Source: Dasania marina DSM 21967 (lineage in GTDB: Bacteria; Pseudomonadota; Gammaproteobacteria; Pseudomonadales; Dasaniaceae). From it: 64,000 nucleotides of DNA. The DNA is taken from NCBI RefSeq assembly GCF_000373485.1, contig NZ_KB891576.1, forward strand, positions 372,001 through 436,000, written 5' to 3'. A program made the translations under genes and the position numbers. A model generated the notes under the pieces. It was not told the DNA's origin. It saw nothing but the letters and a program-made list of their open reading frames with translations, and made no database searches. The first letter of the stretch is position 1. Each line of letters begins with the position of its first letter. Below, piece after piece: positions 1-8,915 of this stretch.

Positions 1-317
1 TTCTTTTTTATTATTTCTTTGTTTCGCTATTGGCGGTAACCCCCTATTTTATCTACGACTACCAAAGCATACCCGCCAACGCTTGGCCCTGGTTATTTTA
101 TATAGGCGTTGCCATGTATCTTAGCCTCAGGCTATACACCACCGCCTTCGCCTACGTTAAGCCCTCCATACTAGCCCCTACCAGTTATTTTTCGGTGGTG
201 TTTGCCGGTATTTTAGAGTGGTTGATATGGGACCATATTCCCGACGGCTGGACGCTATTTGGCATCGCCCTAGTGGTACTGGGCGGGCTGCTGATTTTAC
301 GCTTTGGCAAAGAATAA
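1..317 (+). CDS. EamA/DMT-type transporter, C-terminal part (5' end outside window)
   Basis: This is the C-terminal end of a hydrophobic membrane protein. The frame stays open to the left edge, so the start codon lies upstream and the TTG at 30 need not be the true start. About 104 residues are visible. They form roughly three membrane helices, the last rich in Gly and Leu and ending in a short Arg/Lys tail. The pattern of a helix, then a conserved Ala-Pro-Thr-Ser turn (residues LAPTSYF), then two closing helices is typical of the last half of EamA-family drug/metabolite exporters. Substrate cannot be told. No operon partner is visible; HopJ follows after 48 bases. Confidence 0.75.
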   Translation, partial: LFYYFFVSLLAVTPYFIYDYQSIPANAWPWLFYIGVAMYLSLRLYTTAFAYVKPSILAPTSYFSVVFAGILEWLIWDHIPDGWTLFGIALVVLGGLLILRFGKE

Positions 318-365
318 ATTGATACTGTAGAAAAGAATAAAATTTACAATTTAAAAGGAAGCTCC

Positions 366-722
366 ATGTCTATACCCGCATTAATAACCCAACTACAACA
401 AACACCTAACAGCGTAGAATTTAACCAAGTAATGAACGCCATTGCCAACAACTTTGATTACAGCGCCACCCGCTTTAGCAATGGCCCAGAGCTTATTAAT
501 GAAGCCGGCACTAACGAAGGCTCTTGTAAAATATTTGCCTTTGCCCAATTAATGCAATTAGACCCAACGCAAACTCTGGCCTGCTTTGGCAGATACTATA
601 GAGACGATGTATTGCTACATCCTGAAGGCAATGACCACGCCAATATACGCGCCTTTATAAAGCACGGCTGGCAAGGGATACAGTTTGAAGGGGTAGCGTT
701 AGTTAATCGTGAAAACGCGTAA
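366..722 (+). CDS. HopJ-family protein
   Basis: A 118-residue soluble protein. The sequence matches the HopJ family as I know it: an N-terminal helix with PNSVEF, a central FSNG and a GSCKIFAFAQL segment, and a closing section rich in His, Asp and aromatics (HPEGNDHANIR). HopJ was named as a type III effector in Pseudomonas syringae. Homologues are common in free-living proteobacteria without a type III system, and none is visible here, so an effector role is not implied. A good ribosome site (AAGGA) sits about 8 bases before the ATG. There is no signal peptide. The molecular function is unknown. Confidence 0.8.
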   Translation: MSIPALITQLQQTPNSVEFNQVMNAIANNFDYSATRFSNGPELINEAGTNEGSCKIFAFAQLMQLDPTQTLACFGRYYRDDVLLHPEGNDHANIRAFIKHGWQGIQFEGVALVNRENA

Positions 723-764
723 GCGCTTAGCGATAAAACTCAGCTTTTTTTATTAGCACAGTAA

Positions 765-1784
765 TTATGGCAACACACAGGGGCTAAGCTTGCAACTAGC
801 TTCAGCGGCCGCTGCGGGGTAGCGATTAATATCGTCAAAACTCTCCAGCAGCTGCTTATTACCCGGCTGCAACTGCACTGCGCAGTGTATGGCTTGTTTA
901 GCAGCGCTAATACAGTGACGCTTAATTAGCGTGTAAGCAAGATTATTCCAACCCTGCGCCGCTTGCGGTTGCTGTGTTATGTAATCAGTGAAATGCTGTT
1001 CGGCATGCATGTAATTACCCAAAGCATACGCCGCATTACCCGCACCAAAAGCTGCCAGCGTCGTCTGCGGCCATCGTCCTAACACGGTTTGATATGCTGC
1101 ATAAGCGGCCTGTACCTCGCCCACTTGTTCCAGCTGACTAGCAGCTTGCACTGCGGCCGCCGCAGTCGCGGTTACGGGTAAGGCGTCAGGGCGAGTTAAC
1201 ACCACCGCCCAAGAATTTGCTCGCCGCCAAGTTTTAGCAAATAAACTAAACCCTATCTCGTGCTTTAGCTCTGTACCGGAACGCAGGCCTATCGTTTGCC
1301 GCTTAAGGTCGTACGCCATAGCGACACTAAAATGCCAGCGCGGCAGCCAATTAAAGCCCAAGTTTTGCATCACCAACACGGGATTACCCGCGTTGATTTC
1401 GGCCAGCACATCTAGCAACTCAGGGGCCAAGGGATACACCAATAAACCATAGCGTCTAGCTCTGGCAACCATTTCGGTGGTAACCGTGCCTTCTTTGCCG
1501 GGGATATAAATTTTCTCGCGTAACTGCTCGGGGCTAACCACTATGCCCTGCACACCCAGCATAGTCGCTAATGAGCTAGGACCACATTGATCTTCTATCT
1601 GAGGGTAATAAGGTAAGTTCGCAATGTTATGAGAGGGCGCTAATTGCGCATAGCGATCGCTGTCACGGTTAAGAAGGTCGCGATTAATAGGCTGGCTACT
1701 GCAGGCCGTTAATATAAGCAGTAGCAACAGCCCAAAAAATTTTGCTACCTCCATCCTAGGTATTAACGATAGAGGCAGCGACAC
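765..1784 (-). CDS. PA2778-family lipoprotein: C39-like cysteine peptidase with TPR region
   Basis: About 339 residues. The N-terminus has a hydrophobic stretch ending in a lipobox (LTAC at about residues 25-28), so the protein is probably a lipoprotein. A C39-like papain-fold domain follows, with the catalytic Cys in QCGPSS (about residue 67) and a His in WHFSVA (about 151). The last 130 residues contain tetratricopeptide-like helices. The start is a GTG placed directly after the TAA of the upstream PA2779-type gene, with no clear ribosome site of its own, so translational coupling is likely. An internal ATG at 1754 would give a more compact lipoprotein signal. The paired arrangement is the known PA2778/PA2779 context. 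The substrate is unknown. Confidence 0.8.
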   Translation of the reverse strand: MSLPLSLIPRMEVAKFFGLLLLLILTACSSQPINRDLLNRDSDRYAQLAPSHNIANLPYYPQIEDQCGPSSLATMLGVQGIVVSPEQLREKIYIPGKEGTVTTEMVARARRYGLLVYPLAPELLDVLAEINAGNPVLVMQNLGFNWLPRWHFSVAMAYDLKRQTIGLRSGTELKHEIGFSLFAKTWRRANSWAVVLTRPDALPVTATAAAAVQAASQLEQVGEVQAAYAAYQTVLGRWPQTTLAAFGAGNAAYALGNYMHAEQHFTDYITQQPQAAQGWNNLAYTLIKRHCISAAKQAIHCAVQLQPGNKQLLESFDDINRYPAAAAEASCKLSPCVLP

Positions 1785-2183
1785 TTACTTATTAATACAA
1801 TGAACAAAAGAAAATACGTCAGTAGCACACAACATATCGGTAATAATAAACACGACAAATATTGTTAACAGCACACCCACTATACCGCCAGCAGGTTGCT
1901 CAGCTAACTCAACATTAAGCTGTTGAATTTCCGCTGGTGTTAAACTCGCCACGCGATCATTTAACTGATCGGTATCAACCCCCAACGCCTCTAACTGCTG
2001 CTTAAGCTCAGTGGACGCTAAAGCCGATTGTAAATCTTGTTGGCTATAGTTAGCTCCCTCAGCCTGTATCATGGTGGAGGTAGCCACCATGCCAGCCTGG
2101 GAATAACTCGCTAATAAGCCGGTAAACACCATCAAAATAACTAACAGGGCTTTTATTCTTTTACTTTGCAATAAAGTATTCAT
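1785..2183 (-). CDS. PA2779-family membrane protein
   Basis: A 132-residue protein with an N-terminal signal-like helix (about residues 10-30), a polar helical middle of about 60 residues rich in Gln, Glu and Leu, and a second hydrophobic helix near the C-terminus (about 99-118), followed by a short tail holding two cysteines. This is the PA2779 family layout. Its stop codon abuts the start codon of the downstream cysteine peptidase, which suggests a two-gene operon and possibly a peptidase and its substrate or anchor. That relationship is inference only. No biochemical role is known to me for the family. Confidence 0.78.
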   Translation of the reverse strand: MNTLLQSKRIKALLVILMVFTGLLASYSQAGMVATSTMIQAEGANYSQQDLQSALASTELKQQLEALGVDTDQLNDRVASLTPAEIQQLNVELAEQPAGGIVGVLLTIFVVFIITDMLCATDVFSFVHCINK

Positions 2184-2276
2184 TGATTACATCCCATTGC
2201 GTTGGCTACCTAGTGTAACGAACGAACGAAGGAGTATAGCAGACATCCACCATTAACCATAAAAGGCCCCCGCTTA

Positions 2277-2600
2277 CTACTGCTTATCAGCCCCATCCTC
2301 CACGAAAACCTTCAACGCCTGTAATCTCTGATCCCACTGGCTCTCTAACTGAGCAATAAGCTGCCGCGCAGCTTTTAACTTTTCTATATCTAAGACCACC
2401 GCAGTTTCTCGCCCCTTAGGGATGAGCTGCACAAGCTTAGCCGACACCAACACCTGCAATTGCTTGCGCGCGCCTTGGCGAGTAAGGTCTAAGTTTTTTG
2501 ATAACTCGCCTATGGTGTAAGTTGAGCCGCTGGCAAGCCGGGTGACTATCTCTAACCTAAGCGGATCACCCAGCGCCTTGTAGACTTCAGCCTGAGTCAT
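2277..2600 (-). CDS. ArsR-family HTH transcriptional regulator
   Basis: A 107-residue winged-helix protein. The start MTQAEVYKALGDPLRLEIV is the typical first helix of ArsR regulators. The recognition region lies around residues 35-55 (ELSKNLDLTRQGARKQLQVL). No Cys pair typical of metal-sensing members is present, so it is more like the ArsR proteins that sit beside SRPBCC/AHSA1 genes. The start ATG overlaps by one base (TAATG) the stop codon that the upstream SRPBCC gene would use if its frame were restored. This supports co-translation. Its target is probably its own operon (inference). Confidence 0.85.
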   Translation of the reverse strand: MTQAEVYKALGDPLRLEIVTRLASGSTYTIGELSKNLDLTRQGARKQLQVLVSAKLVQLIPKGRETAVVLDIEKLKAARQLIAQLESQWDQRLQALKVFVEDGADKQ

Positions 2601-3027
2601 TATGCCGCTTCAACATATTTTATTAACCGGCCCAGCATAAAGTCCCAACCGCCGGAGTTTTCTGTGTAAGCCTCGGCTGGCGCGCAGCAAAGCCTGACTC
2701 TATCAACGTTACCTTGCATTGCCCTTCGGGCTTTTCTTCAATAATAAATTCCACCAAGGTATTGGGCACAGTGAGCACATCACCTAAATAGTTGTTAGCG
2801 CCTGGAACCCAGCGATAAGCAAAATAATCGTGAGGCTTAGCATCAACAATACACACCTGGTTTTTAGCGTATTCACCAAAACCAAAAATCGGCTGTTCAC
2901 CTACTTTATAATCGCCCTCTAGCGTTTCGGGAAACCACCGCACCAGCTGCTCAGCAATGGTTATCGCATTATAAATGCGCTCTTTGGTGGCTTTAATGGT
3001 AATTTCGCGCTTAATAACATCTTGCAT
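2600..3027 (-). pseudogene. SRPBCC (AHSA1-like) domain protein, frameshifted near the C-terminus
   Basis: The N-terminal 113 residues are a good AHSA1/START-like domain: basic ITIKATKERIYNAI start, WFPETL, a central FGFGEY strand and a VTLIESGF strand. After GFAA the continuous frame turns into unrelated residues (RQPRLTQKTP) and stops at 2623. The next frame instead reads AEAYTENSGGWDFMLGRL, a normal end for this family (GW..ML.RL), and terminates at 2600-2602, overlapping the ArsR start as TAATG. One base therefore appears missing around 2683-2690. This is either a true recent mutation or a sequencing error. In related loci these proteins accompany ArsR regulators; the ligand is unknown. 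Confidence 0.75.
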
Positions 3028-3231
3028 GGCAACCTCCCTTTGTGGGCCAGCGTTTGAAGTGGGGGAAGTAAAGCATCACACGTTTAATATGCAACACATT
3101 GGTTGCGTATTGTTTTTTGCCTGCTCTTAAATTAGTGATCTTATCTGTCGCCACCGTATTAACTGTCCGCCTAGCCAACACTTCATACCCTTAGCCAGCC
3201 CAAAACTGCTAGAACAATAACCTATCTCACA

Positions 3232-3262
3232 AATGCTATTGATAATCGTTCTCATTAGCATT
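3232..3262. promoter_or_regulatory. Fur-box-like operator
   Basis: An interrupted palindrome centred near 3247. The inner part reads TTGATAATCGTTCTCATTA, close to the Fur consensus (GATAAT repeats in alternating orientation). It is extended by AATGCT at the left end and AGCATT at the right end. It lies about 70 bases before the TonB receptor start and about 205 bases before the divergent SRPBCC gene. It most likely gives iron repression of the receptor operon. Match judged by eye. Confidence 0.65.
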
Positions 3263-3332
3263 AACATGCACGCTCATTGCAGCACACCCTTAAACCTATA
3301 GCTAAAACGACCTAGCCCAGAGAGAATTTTTT

Positions 3333-5444
3333 ATGCGCCACTCAGCCAGCCTGCCCACCACAGCGCTAGTCCTATCCATTGCCACCCCGTTTTCTGCATC
3401 CTTTGCCTCAGCCGCCGACAATACCCTAGTGGAAGAAATGGTGGTTACGGCCAGTCGTACGGCAAGGCCATTAAGCACCATACCCAATACTGTTACAGTA
3501 ATTAATCAGGCCGACCTCAACCAGCAGTTAACAGTTAACAACGACCTCTCTACGATTTTGGGTAACCTCATACCCAGCTTTACCCCCAGCCGCCAAAAGC
3601 TCACCAGCGCCGGTGAAACCCTGCGCGGCCGCAGCCCTTTGTACATGGTGGATGGTATTCCGCAATCCAACCCCCTGCGCGACGGCGGCCGCGACGGCCA
3701 CACCATAGACCCCTTGGTGCTTGAACGTATAGAAGTGATACACGGCGCCAATGCCATCCACGGCCTAGGTGCCTCGGGCGGCATTATTAATTTGATTACC
3801 AAAAAGCCCACCGAAGAATTGCAGCAAAGCATACGTCTAGAAACCTATTTTCAAGAAGATGATGTAGGCGACAGCTTGGGCTACGGGGTTAACTATGGCT
3901 TTTCTGGCAGCAGCGGCAACTTTGATATGATCGCCAGCCTAGGCTATCGCTCACAGGGTTTAGCTTATGATGCCAACGACGACATCATAGGTTTTGATAA
4001 CACCCAAGGCGACACCATGGACTCGGAAACCCATAATGTCTTTTTCAAGATAGGCTACAACTGGGACGACCAACGCCTAGAGCTATCAGCCAACCGCTAC
4101 AAAATTTCTGGCAATAACGACTGGACCTCCGTGCCAGGTAACGTAGCCGAAGGCATAGCCACAACGGCGATAGAGCAAGACATGCAAGGCGACGCACCCA
4201 GCAATGAAGTCACCCTATTCAGTCTCAATTATTCTAACGATGACATACTAGGCCATCAGCTGCGCGTGCAGGCCTTTAACCAAGACTTCTCCGGCACCTA
4301 TGGCGGTGGAGTATTCTCCAGTTTTCAAGACCCCGCCTACGGCAGCGATATTTTTGATCAATCACAAAACAATTCAGAAAAATACGGCTTAAAAATTACC
4401 GCCATTAAAGACCAAGTGGCTGGCCTGCCTTTAAACCTGGTGTACGGCATAGACTTTTTTAGCGACTCCACCTACCAGCAATTAGTACAAACCAGCCGCA
4501 AGTGGGTGCCCGATACTGAATACCAAAACTACGCCCCCTATCTACAAATGGAATTTACTGGCATTGAACAATTAACCGTAACCGCCGGTATACGCCACGA
4601 AAAATCGGAGCTTAAGGTGGATGATTTCACCACCCTGTATAGCTATGGTAGCCAAGCGGTTGTAGGCGGTAACCCCGAGTTTTCCGAAACACTTTACAAC
4701 CTAGGTGCTAAATACCGCATCACCGATCACTGGCGCGTATTTGCTAACTACTCCGAAGGTTTTTCTATGCCAGATGTGGGCCGTGTCTTGCGCGGCATCA
4801 ATCTAGCCGATCAACGTGTTGATAGTTTTCTAGAGCTAGACCCCATCGTGGCGCAAAACCGGGAAGCGGGTGTGGAATATATCACTCAAGTTTTTTCAGC
4901 CCACTTAACTTACTACCAGTCGGAATCTGATTTCGGCCAGCGCTTACAATTGAATGCCGATGGCCAATATTTGGTTAAACGCGAGCGCACCGAAGTGGAC
5001 GGGGTAGAAGCACGCCTGCAGTGGCTGGCCACTGATGTCGATACTTTTGGTTTGCGCTATGCCCATACCGAAGGCGAATACGATTCAGATGAAAGCGGTA
5101 GCGTAGACACCGAATTAGACGGCGCCAATATTTCGCCCAACCGCATTAACCTCAGCTGGGAAAGAAACTGGACCGCGGCCCTGAGCACGCGCCTGCAAAT
5201 CAGCCACTTAAAAGATCTCACCTTTAAAAATAGTGATAGCAGTACTTATGCAGAATTTGAAGGCTATACCACCGCCGATCTCAGTGCCAACATAGAGTCA
5301 TCCGTGGGTACCTTTACCGTAGGCGTACAGAACCTAACGAATGAAGATTACTTCAGCTACTACTCGCAAACTGTGGGTAGTGATGAGCGTAACTTTACCG
5401 GCCTGGGCCGTAGCTTTAGCCTCAGCTACCACCGCGTCTTTTAA
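3333..5444 (+). CDS. TonB-dependent siderophore receptor
   Basis: 703 residues, a normal size for an outer-membrane siderophore receptor. A Sec signal peptide ends near residue 28 (SFASA). It is followed by a TonB-box-like MVVTASR segment at 36-42, a plug domain to about 165 (motifs LRGRSPLYMVDGIP, VLERIEVIHGANAIHG, GGIINLITKKP), and a 22-strand barrel region ending in Phe. The late motif around YSEGFSMPDVGR and the NLTNEDY segment are typical of ferric-siderophore receptors. The Fur-like site upstream and the PepSY gene 11 bases downstream fit iron import. The particular siderophore cannot be assigned. There is no adjacent ABC transporter or siderophore biosynthesis gene. Confidence 0.9.
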   Translation: MRHSASLPTTALVLSIATPFSASFASAADNTLVEEMVVTASRTARPLSTIPNTVTVINQADLNQQLTVNNDLSTILGNLIPSFTPSRQKLTSAGETLRGRSPLYMVDGIPQSNPLRDGGRDGHTIDPLVLERIEVIHGANAIHGLGASGGIINLITKKPTEELQQSIRLETYFQEDDVGDSLGYGVNYGFSGSSGNFDMIASLGYRSQGLAYDANDDIIGFDNTQGDTMDSETHNVFFKIGYNWDDQRLELSANRYKISGNNDWTSVPGNVAEGIATTAIEQDMQGDAPSNEVTLFSLNYSNDDILGHQLRVQAFNQDFSGTYGGGVFSSFQDPAYGSDIFDQSQNNSEKYGLKITAIKDQVAGLPLNLVYGIDFFSDSTYQQLVQTSRKWVPDTEYQNYAPYLQMEFTGIEQLTVTAGIRHEKSELKVDDFTTLYSYGSQAVVGGNPEFSETLYNLGAKYRITDHWRVFANYSEGFSMPDVGRVLRGINLADQRVDSFLELDPIVAQNREAGVEYITQVFSAHLTYYQSESDFGQRLQLNADGQYLVKRERTEVDGVEARLQWLATDVDTFGLRYAHTEGEYDSDESGSVDTELDGANISPNRINLSWERNWTAALSTRLQISHLKDLTFKNSDSSTYAEFEGYTTADLSANIESSVGTFTVGVQNLTNEDYFSYYSQTVGSDERNFTGLGRSFSLSYHRVF

Positions 5445-5455
5445 GGTCTCCCCCT

Positions 5456-6562
5456 ATGCGGAAAACAATGTTCAGCTTACATAAATACAGTGGTTTACTG
5501 CTGGGGATGATTGTCGCCCTAATAGGCTTGAGCGGCAGCCTATTAGTGTTCGACCATGCCTTGGATGAAGCCCTAACACCTGAGTTAAGGGGCTTAGGTT
5601 TGGATTTAGATTTGGACGTGGCCACTGAGCCCAGCGCCACACTGCAACAAGTACTTAGCGCATCAAAAGGCGCGGTGCCCGCAGGCTCGCACGCCACCCG
5701 CATTTACCTCGCTAGGCAAGCCGGCTCACCCCATACCATTAGGTTTAACGGCCCGCCGCCCGCACAGGCGCGGTTGGAAGTAAACGTAGCCGCCGACAGC
5801 GCACAAGTACTCACCGTACGCGAATGGGGCTACTACCCCATGAGCTGGCTATACCGTTTGCATTACACCTTACTGTCCGGCCACCGCGGTGAAACCTTAG
5901 TGGGCATACTTGGTTTTGTTTTATTGTTTTATTGTATTAGCGGTTTGGTTTTATGGTGGCCTCGCCGTCGCGGCCGCTGGCGTCAAGCCTTACGCATTAA
6001 TAGGCAAGCCAGCAACGCACGGTTTTTATGGGATTTACACCGGGTAGTAGGCGTGGCCAGTATGCCGGTATTAAGCCTATGCGCCATTACCGGCATAGCC
6101 ATGGTGTTTGCCAAACCCACAGCGGCCATTATCGATAGCGTGGCCCCACTTGCGACTAAACCCAGTTATAGCGTCGCGCCTAGTGGCCAACCACTGCCGT
6201 TAAATACGCTGATAGCAAAAGCAAAACTTGCCGTACCTAACAGCGAAATAAAACGTATCTTCCTACCCCAACAGCCTCAGCACAGCCTACGGTTAAGCGC
6301 CAATTTTGCCGGCGAGCCTTGGTCCAACCACGGTGCCAGCAGTATTTGGTTAAACCCCTATAGTGGCGAGGTGTTAGGCCTGTGGGATGCGAGCCAACAG
6401 CCCTGGGGGAATACGGTGTTAAGCTGGGTTTTTCCCCTGCATAATGCCGACGTCTTAGGCTTGCCTGGGCGCTGGCTGTGGCTAATCGTAGGCACTATAC
6501 CGGCCTTATTATTTTTTACCGGCACTTATCTTTGGTGGCGAAAATGGCGTCGTCGCCGTTAA
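5456..6562 (+). CDS. PepSY-associated TM-helix protein (iron-uptake membrane protein)
   Basis: A 368-residue inner-membrane protein with four helices at about 10-32, 147-168, 197-219 and 338-360, and two periplasmic domains between them. The N-terminal SLHKYSGLLLG, with His in the first helix, and LWWPRRRGRW after helix 2 are typical of the PepSY_TM family. Members next to TonB receptors are thought to reduce or release iron from siderophores (family knowledge, not proven for this one). It starts 11 bases after the receptor stop, so the two form an operon and share the Fur-like control. The C-terminus is a run of arginines. Confidence 0.85.
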   Translation: MRKTMFSLHKYSGLLLGMIVALIGLSGSLLVFDHALDEALTPELRGLGLDLDLDVATEPSATLQQVLSASKGAVPAGSHATRIYLARQAGSPHTIRFNGPPPAQARLEVNVAADSAQVLTVREWGYYPMSWLYRLHYTLLSGHRGETLVGILGFVLLFYCISGLVLWWPRRRGRWRQALRINRQASNARFLWDLHRVVGVASMPVLSLCAITGIAMVFAKPTAAIIDSVAPLATKPSYSVAPSGQPLPLNTLIAKAKLAVPNSEIKRIFLPQQPQHSLRLSANFAGEPWSNHGASSIWLNPYSGEVLGLWDASQQPWGNTVLSWVFPLHNADVLGLPGRWLWLIVGTIPALLFFTGTYLWWRKWRRRR

Positions 6563-6588
6563 GTTGGGCGGAAGGTTTTGGTTTATCG

Positions 6589-6660
6589 AAACAGAGTAAT
6601 TTTATTTTCAACCGGGCTAAAAAATAAAATAGTCGCCCTGGTTTTTTAGGCTCTGTTTTT
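6589..6660. terminator. Bidirectional terminator between convergent genes
   Basis: Nested inverted repeats: AAACAGAG at 6589-6596 pairs with CTCTGTTT at 6651-6658, with an inner AACCGGGC/GCCCTGGTT pair and A/T-rich arms. T-runs follow on the plus side. It sits between the convergent PepSY and MFS genes. Confidence 0.5.
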
Positions 6661-6670
6661 ATGCCCTGTT

Positions 6671-7843
6671 TTAGTTCCTGTCTTTAGGCCCTTTAGCCAT
6701 CCACACAAAACAAAAACATAAGATACTGATTAATGCCAACACCCAAACAAACCCCTGCGGGTCTGACCACTTCATCGCGTAGCCAGAAATGCTGGGGCCT
6801 AATAAGGTGCCACCGGCATACATCATAATAAAACCGGAGTTAGCAGCGGCTAATTCATCGCCATTAAACCTATGGCCTATACCGATAATGCCGGCAGTAT
6901 AAATCCCTATTGCCACCCCGCCCCACACAAACACCATGGGCCACAGCAACCAAGGGTTGTGTATGGTAAGTGGCAATAACATGGCAGCAGCGGCACACAA
7001 AAAAGTCACCATTAAAAACACGCCACGCAAGCTAAAGCGGTCAGCACAGCGGCCTATCACGGGTTGCAACACCACACTGCCTATGACAAAGACACTGAGC
7101 ATCACCATAGCATCGTGCACCGGTAAATTGATGTGTATGCCGTAAATATGTAGCAAGGCATACACCGACACCTCCACAAAACCAGCGGTAAAACCAATCA
7201 CATACAACAGCGGCGATCGCCTACCTATATGCCAAAAACCATAGCTGTCGTGGCCGTTAAAATCGATATCTATATTACCTAAGTAAAACAGCGGTATCGC
7301 CGAGACTAAAATAATGGCTATGGCGATATAAAACGGCAATAAACCTTCACTGCCCACCAAGGTTAAAATAATGGGGCCTAAGGCAAAACCCACCGCAAAA
7401 AAACAGCCATACAAACCCATAATCTTGCCGCGATTATGGGACTCAGCTAAGGCGTTAATACAGGTTTCGCTAATCACCCATACCAGGCATATACCCAAGC
7501 CTAAAAAATAACGATACAGAAACCAGCTAAGCATATCCTTGCTGTGGGCTAGGCTAAACAACGACAAGGCAATAAGCGCTATTCCCACATACATTAATAT
7601 CACCGAGTTTATACGCGACATCAGCTTAGGCACAAAAGGCCCTAGCGTTAAAATCGCTACTGCAGTCATGGCTGAGTGTATGCCTATCATGTCAGTGCCA
7701 TAGCCACGGGCATCCATAATCAGCGAGAGCAGCTGTAAGCTCATGCTAATAGTAATACCCACCACCATCACGCTAATCAAAATAGCGATTAAGTTGCGTT
7801 TATAAGTACTGTGTTGATTTTGTGTGATTTGCGTTGTCGACAT
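6671..7843 (-). CDS. MFS transporter
   Basis: 390 residues with about 12 hydrophobic helices and a short polar N-terminus and C-terminus, the size and layout of a major facilitator superfamily permease. A GIGHRF-type loop and conserved Gly/Pro in helices 4-5 (CLVWVISETCINALAESHNRGKIMGLYG) recall the group of small MFS carriers related to YcaD. The substrate is not predictable. It is convergent with the iron operon, has its own upstream region of about 200 bases, and seems monocistronic. Confidence 0.85.
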   Translation of the reverse strand: MSTTQITQNQHSTYKRNLIAILISVMVVGITISMSLQLLSLIMDARGYGTDMIGIHSAMTAVAILTLGPFVPKLMSRINSVILMYVGIALIALSLFSLAHSKDMLSWFLYRYFLGLGICLVWVISETCINALAESHNRGKIMGLYGCFFAVGFALGPIILTLVGSEGLLPFYIAIAIILVSAIPLFYLGNIDIDFNGHDSYGFWHIGRRSPLLYVIGFTAGFVEVSVYALLHIYGIHINLPVHDAMVMLSVFVIGSVVLQPVIGRCADRFSLRGVFLMVTFLCAAAAMLLPLTIHNPWLLWPMVFVWGGVAIGIYTAGIIGIGHRFNGDELAAANSGFIMMYAGGTLLGPSISGYAMKWSDPQGFVWVLALISILCFCFVWMAKGPKDRN

Positions 7844-8123
7844 AGCCTACTGCTTTTAAACCTAAGCGAAAAAACCGAAGTATACGTCAACTTTTAATAG
7901 CTTGTGATGACTTTTTGTAACGCAATGTCATGATAATTGAGCTATTAGCTGCACCCGCTTTAGTAGTATTCCCTCGTTCTCAAAGAGACAACCCCCACGT
8001 CCCCCCTCTTAATCAACAGTTTGCTAATTATTTATAACGACCATTATGCTAAAGTGCGCCACTGCAACGATATACAACGTTATACAACAACAGCACTCAC
8101 TACCACCCACTCTGGATTCCCTC

Positions 8124-8807
8124 ATGATACCTTGGATAGCCTTAGGCAGCGCTCAAATCCCCAATAACGGCGGAGAGTTAAAATTTTCGCGGCGCGGCGA
8201 TGAGTTTTCTATACGTTTGTCCGGTATACGCGGTGAGCTCATGAATAGCCGGGTGTTTAACTCGGAAGAAGTGTTATCACAATTAGGCTGCGCCCATATT
8301 AAAACCGCCGATAAGGCGCAGGTGTTAGTCGGCGGCTTAGGCATGGGTTATACGCTGGCCTCTGCCCTTAACAACGTTAGCGCCACCGCAACGGTTACCG
8401 TTGCCGAGTTAATCCCTGAGGTGGTTACTTGGAATGAAGGCCCCTTGGGTGAGTGTGCGGGCAACCCCTTGCAAGATTCCCGCACCCACGTACATATAGG
8501 CGATGTGGCAGAATTGTTATCAGGTAAAGAGCTAGCTTACGACGCCATTTTATTAGATGTGGATAACGGCCCCGAAGGATTAACTCACGCCGATAATAAT
8601 TGGATTTATTCCAGCCAGGGCCTAGAAGATATTTATAAAACCCTACGCCCAGAAGGTATGCTGGCAATATGGTCAGCCGGGCCAGACTCTTTATTTGTCA
8701 TACGCCTCAAAAAAGCCGGCTTTAAAGTTGAGCTGCGCACCGTGCGTGCGCGGGTGGGCAAAGGCAGCCGCCACACCATTTTTCTAGCGAAAAAACCTTG
8801 GCGTTAA
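8124..8807 (+). CDS. Spermidine-synthase-like methyltransferase-fold protein
   Basis: Rossmann-fold protein of 227 residues from the ATG at 8124. The nucleotide-binding loop VLVGGLGMGYTL is near residue 80, followed by an acidic VAELIPEV strand and a DAILLDVDNGPEGL segment, as in spermine/spermidine synthase-like proteins. The polyamine-synthase catalytic Asp region is replaced by DVDNGP, so it may not make polyamines. An in-frame ATG at 8046 would add 26 residues. The later start is preferred because MIPWIALGSAQIP resembles the usual start of the family, but neither start has a good ribosome site. No operon partner is evident. Confidence 0.7.
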   Translation: MIPWIALGSAQIPNNGGELKFSRRGDEFSIRLSGIRGELMNSRVFNSEEVLSQLGCAHIKTADKAQVLVGGLGMGYTLASALNNVSATATVTVAELIPEVVTWNEGPLGECAGNPLQDSRTHVHIGDVAELLSGKELAYDAILLDVDNGPEGLTHADNNWIYSSQGLEDIYKTLRPEGMLAIWSAGPDSLFVIRLKKAGFKVELRTVRARVGKGSRHTIFLAKKPWR

Positions 8808-8915
8808 CTAGGCCACAGAAACGCTAAACCGCTATAGCACTAAGCTTGCGTGAAATAATTCCATCTTCGCGCTATCTTCGTTAACATTACGCCTTTATTT
8901 CTCTGGAGCACACCC

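Noticed and set aside
366-722. Type III secretion effector
   Set aside because: HopJ-family membership does not imply secretion, and no secretion genes are in the window.
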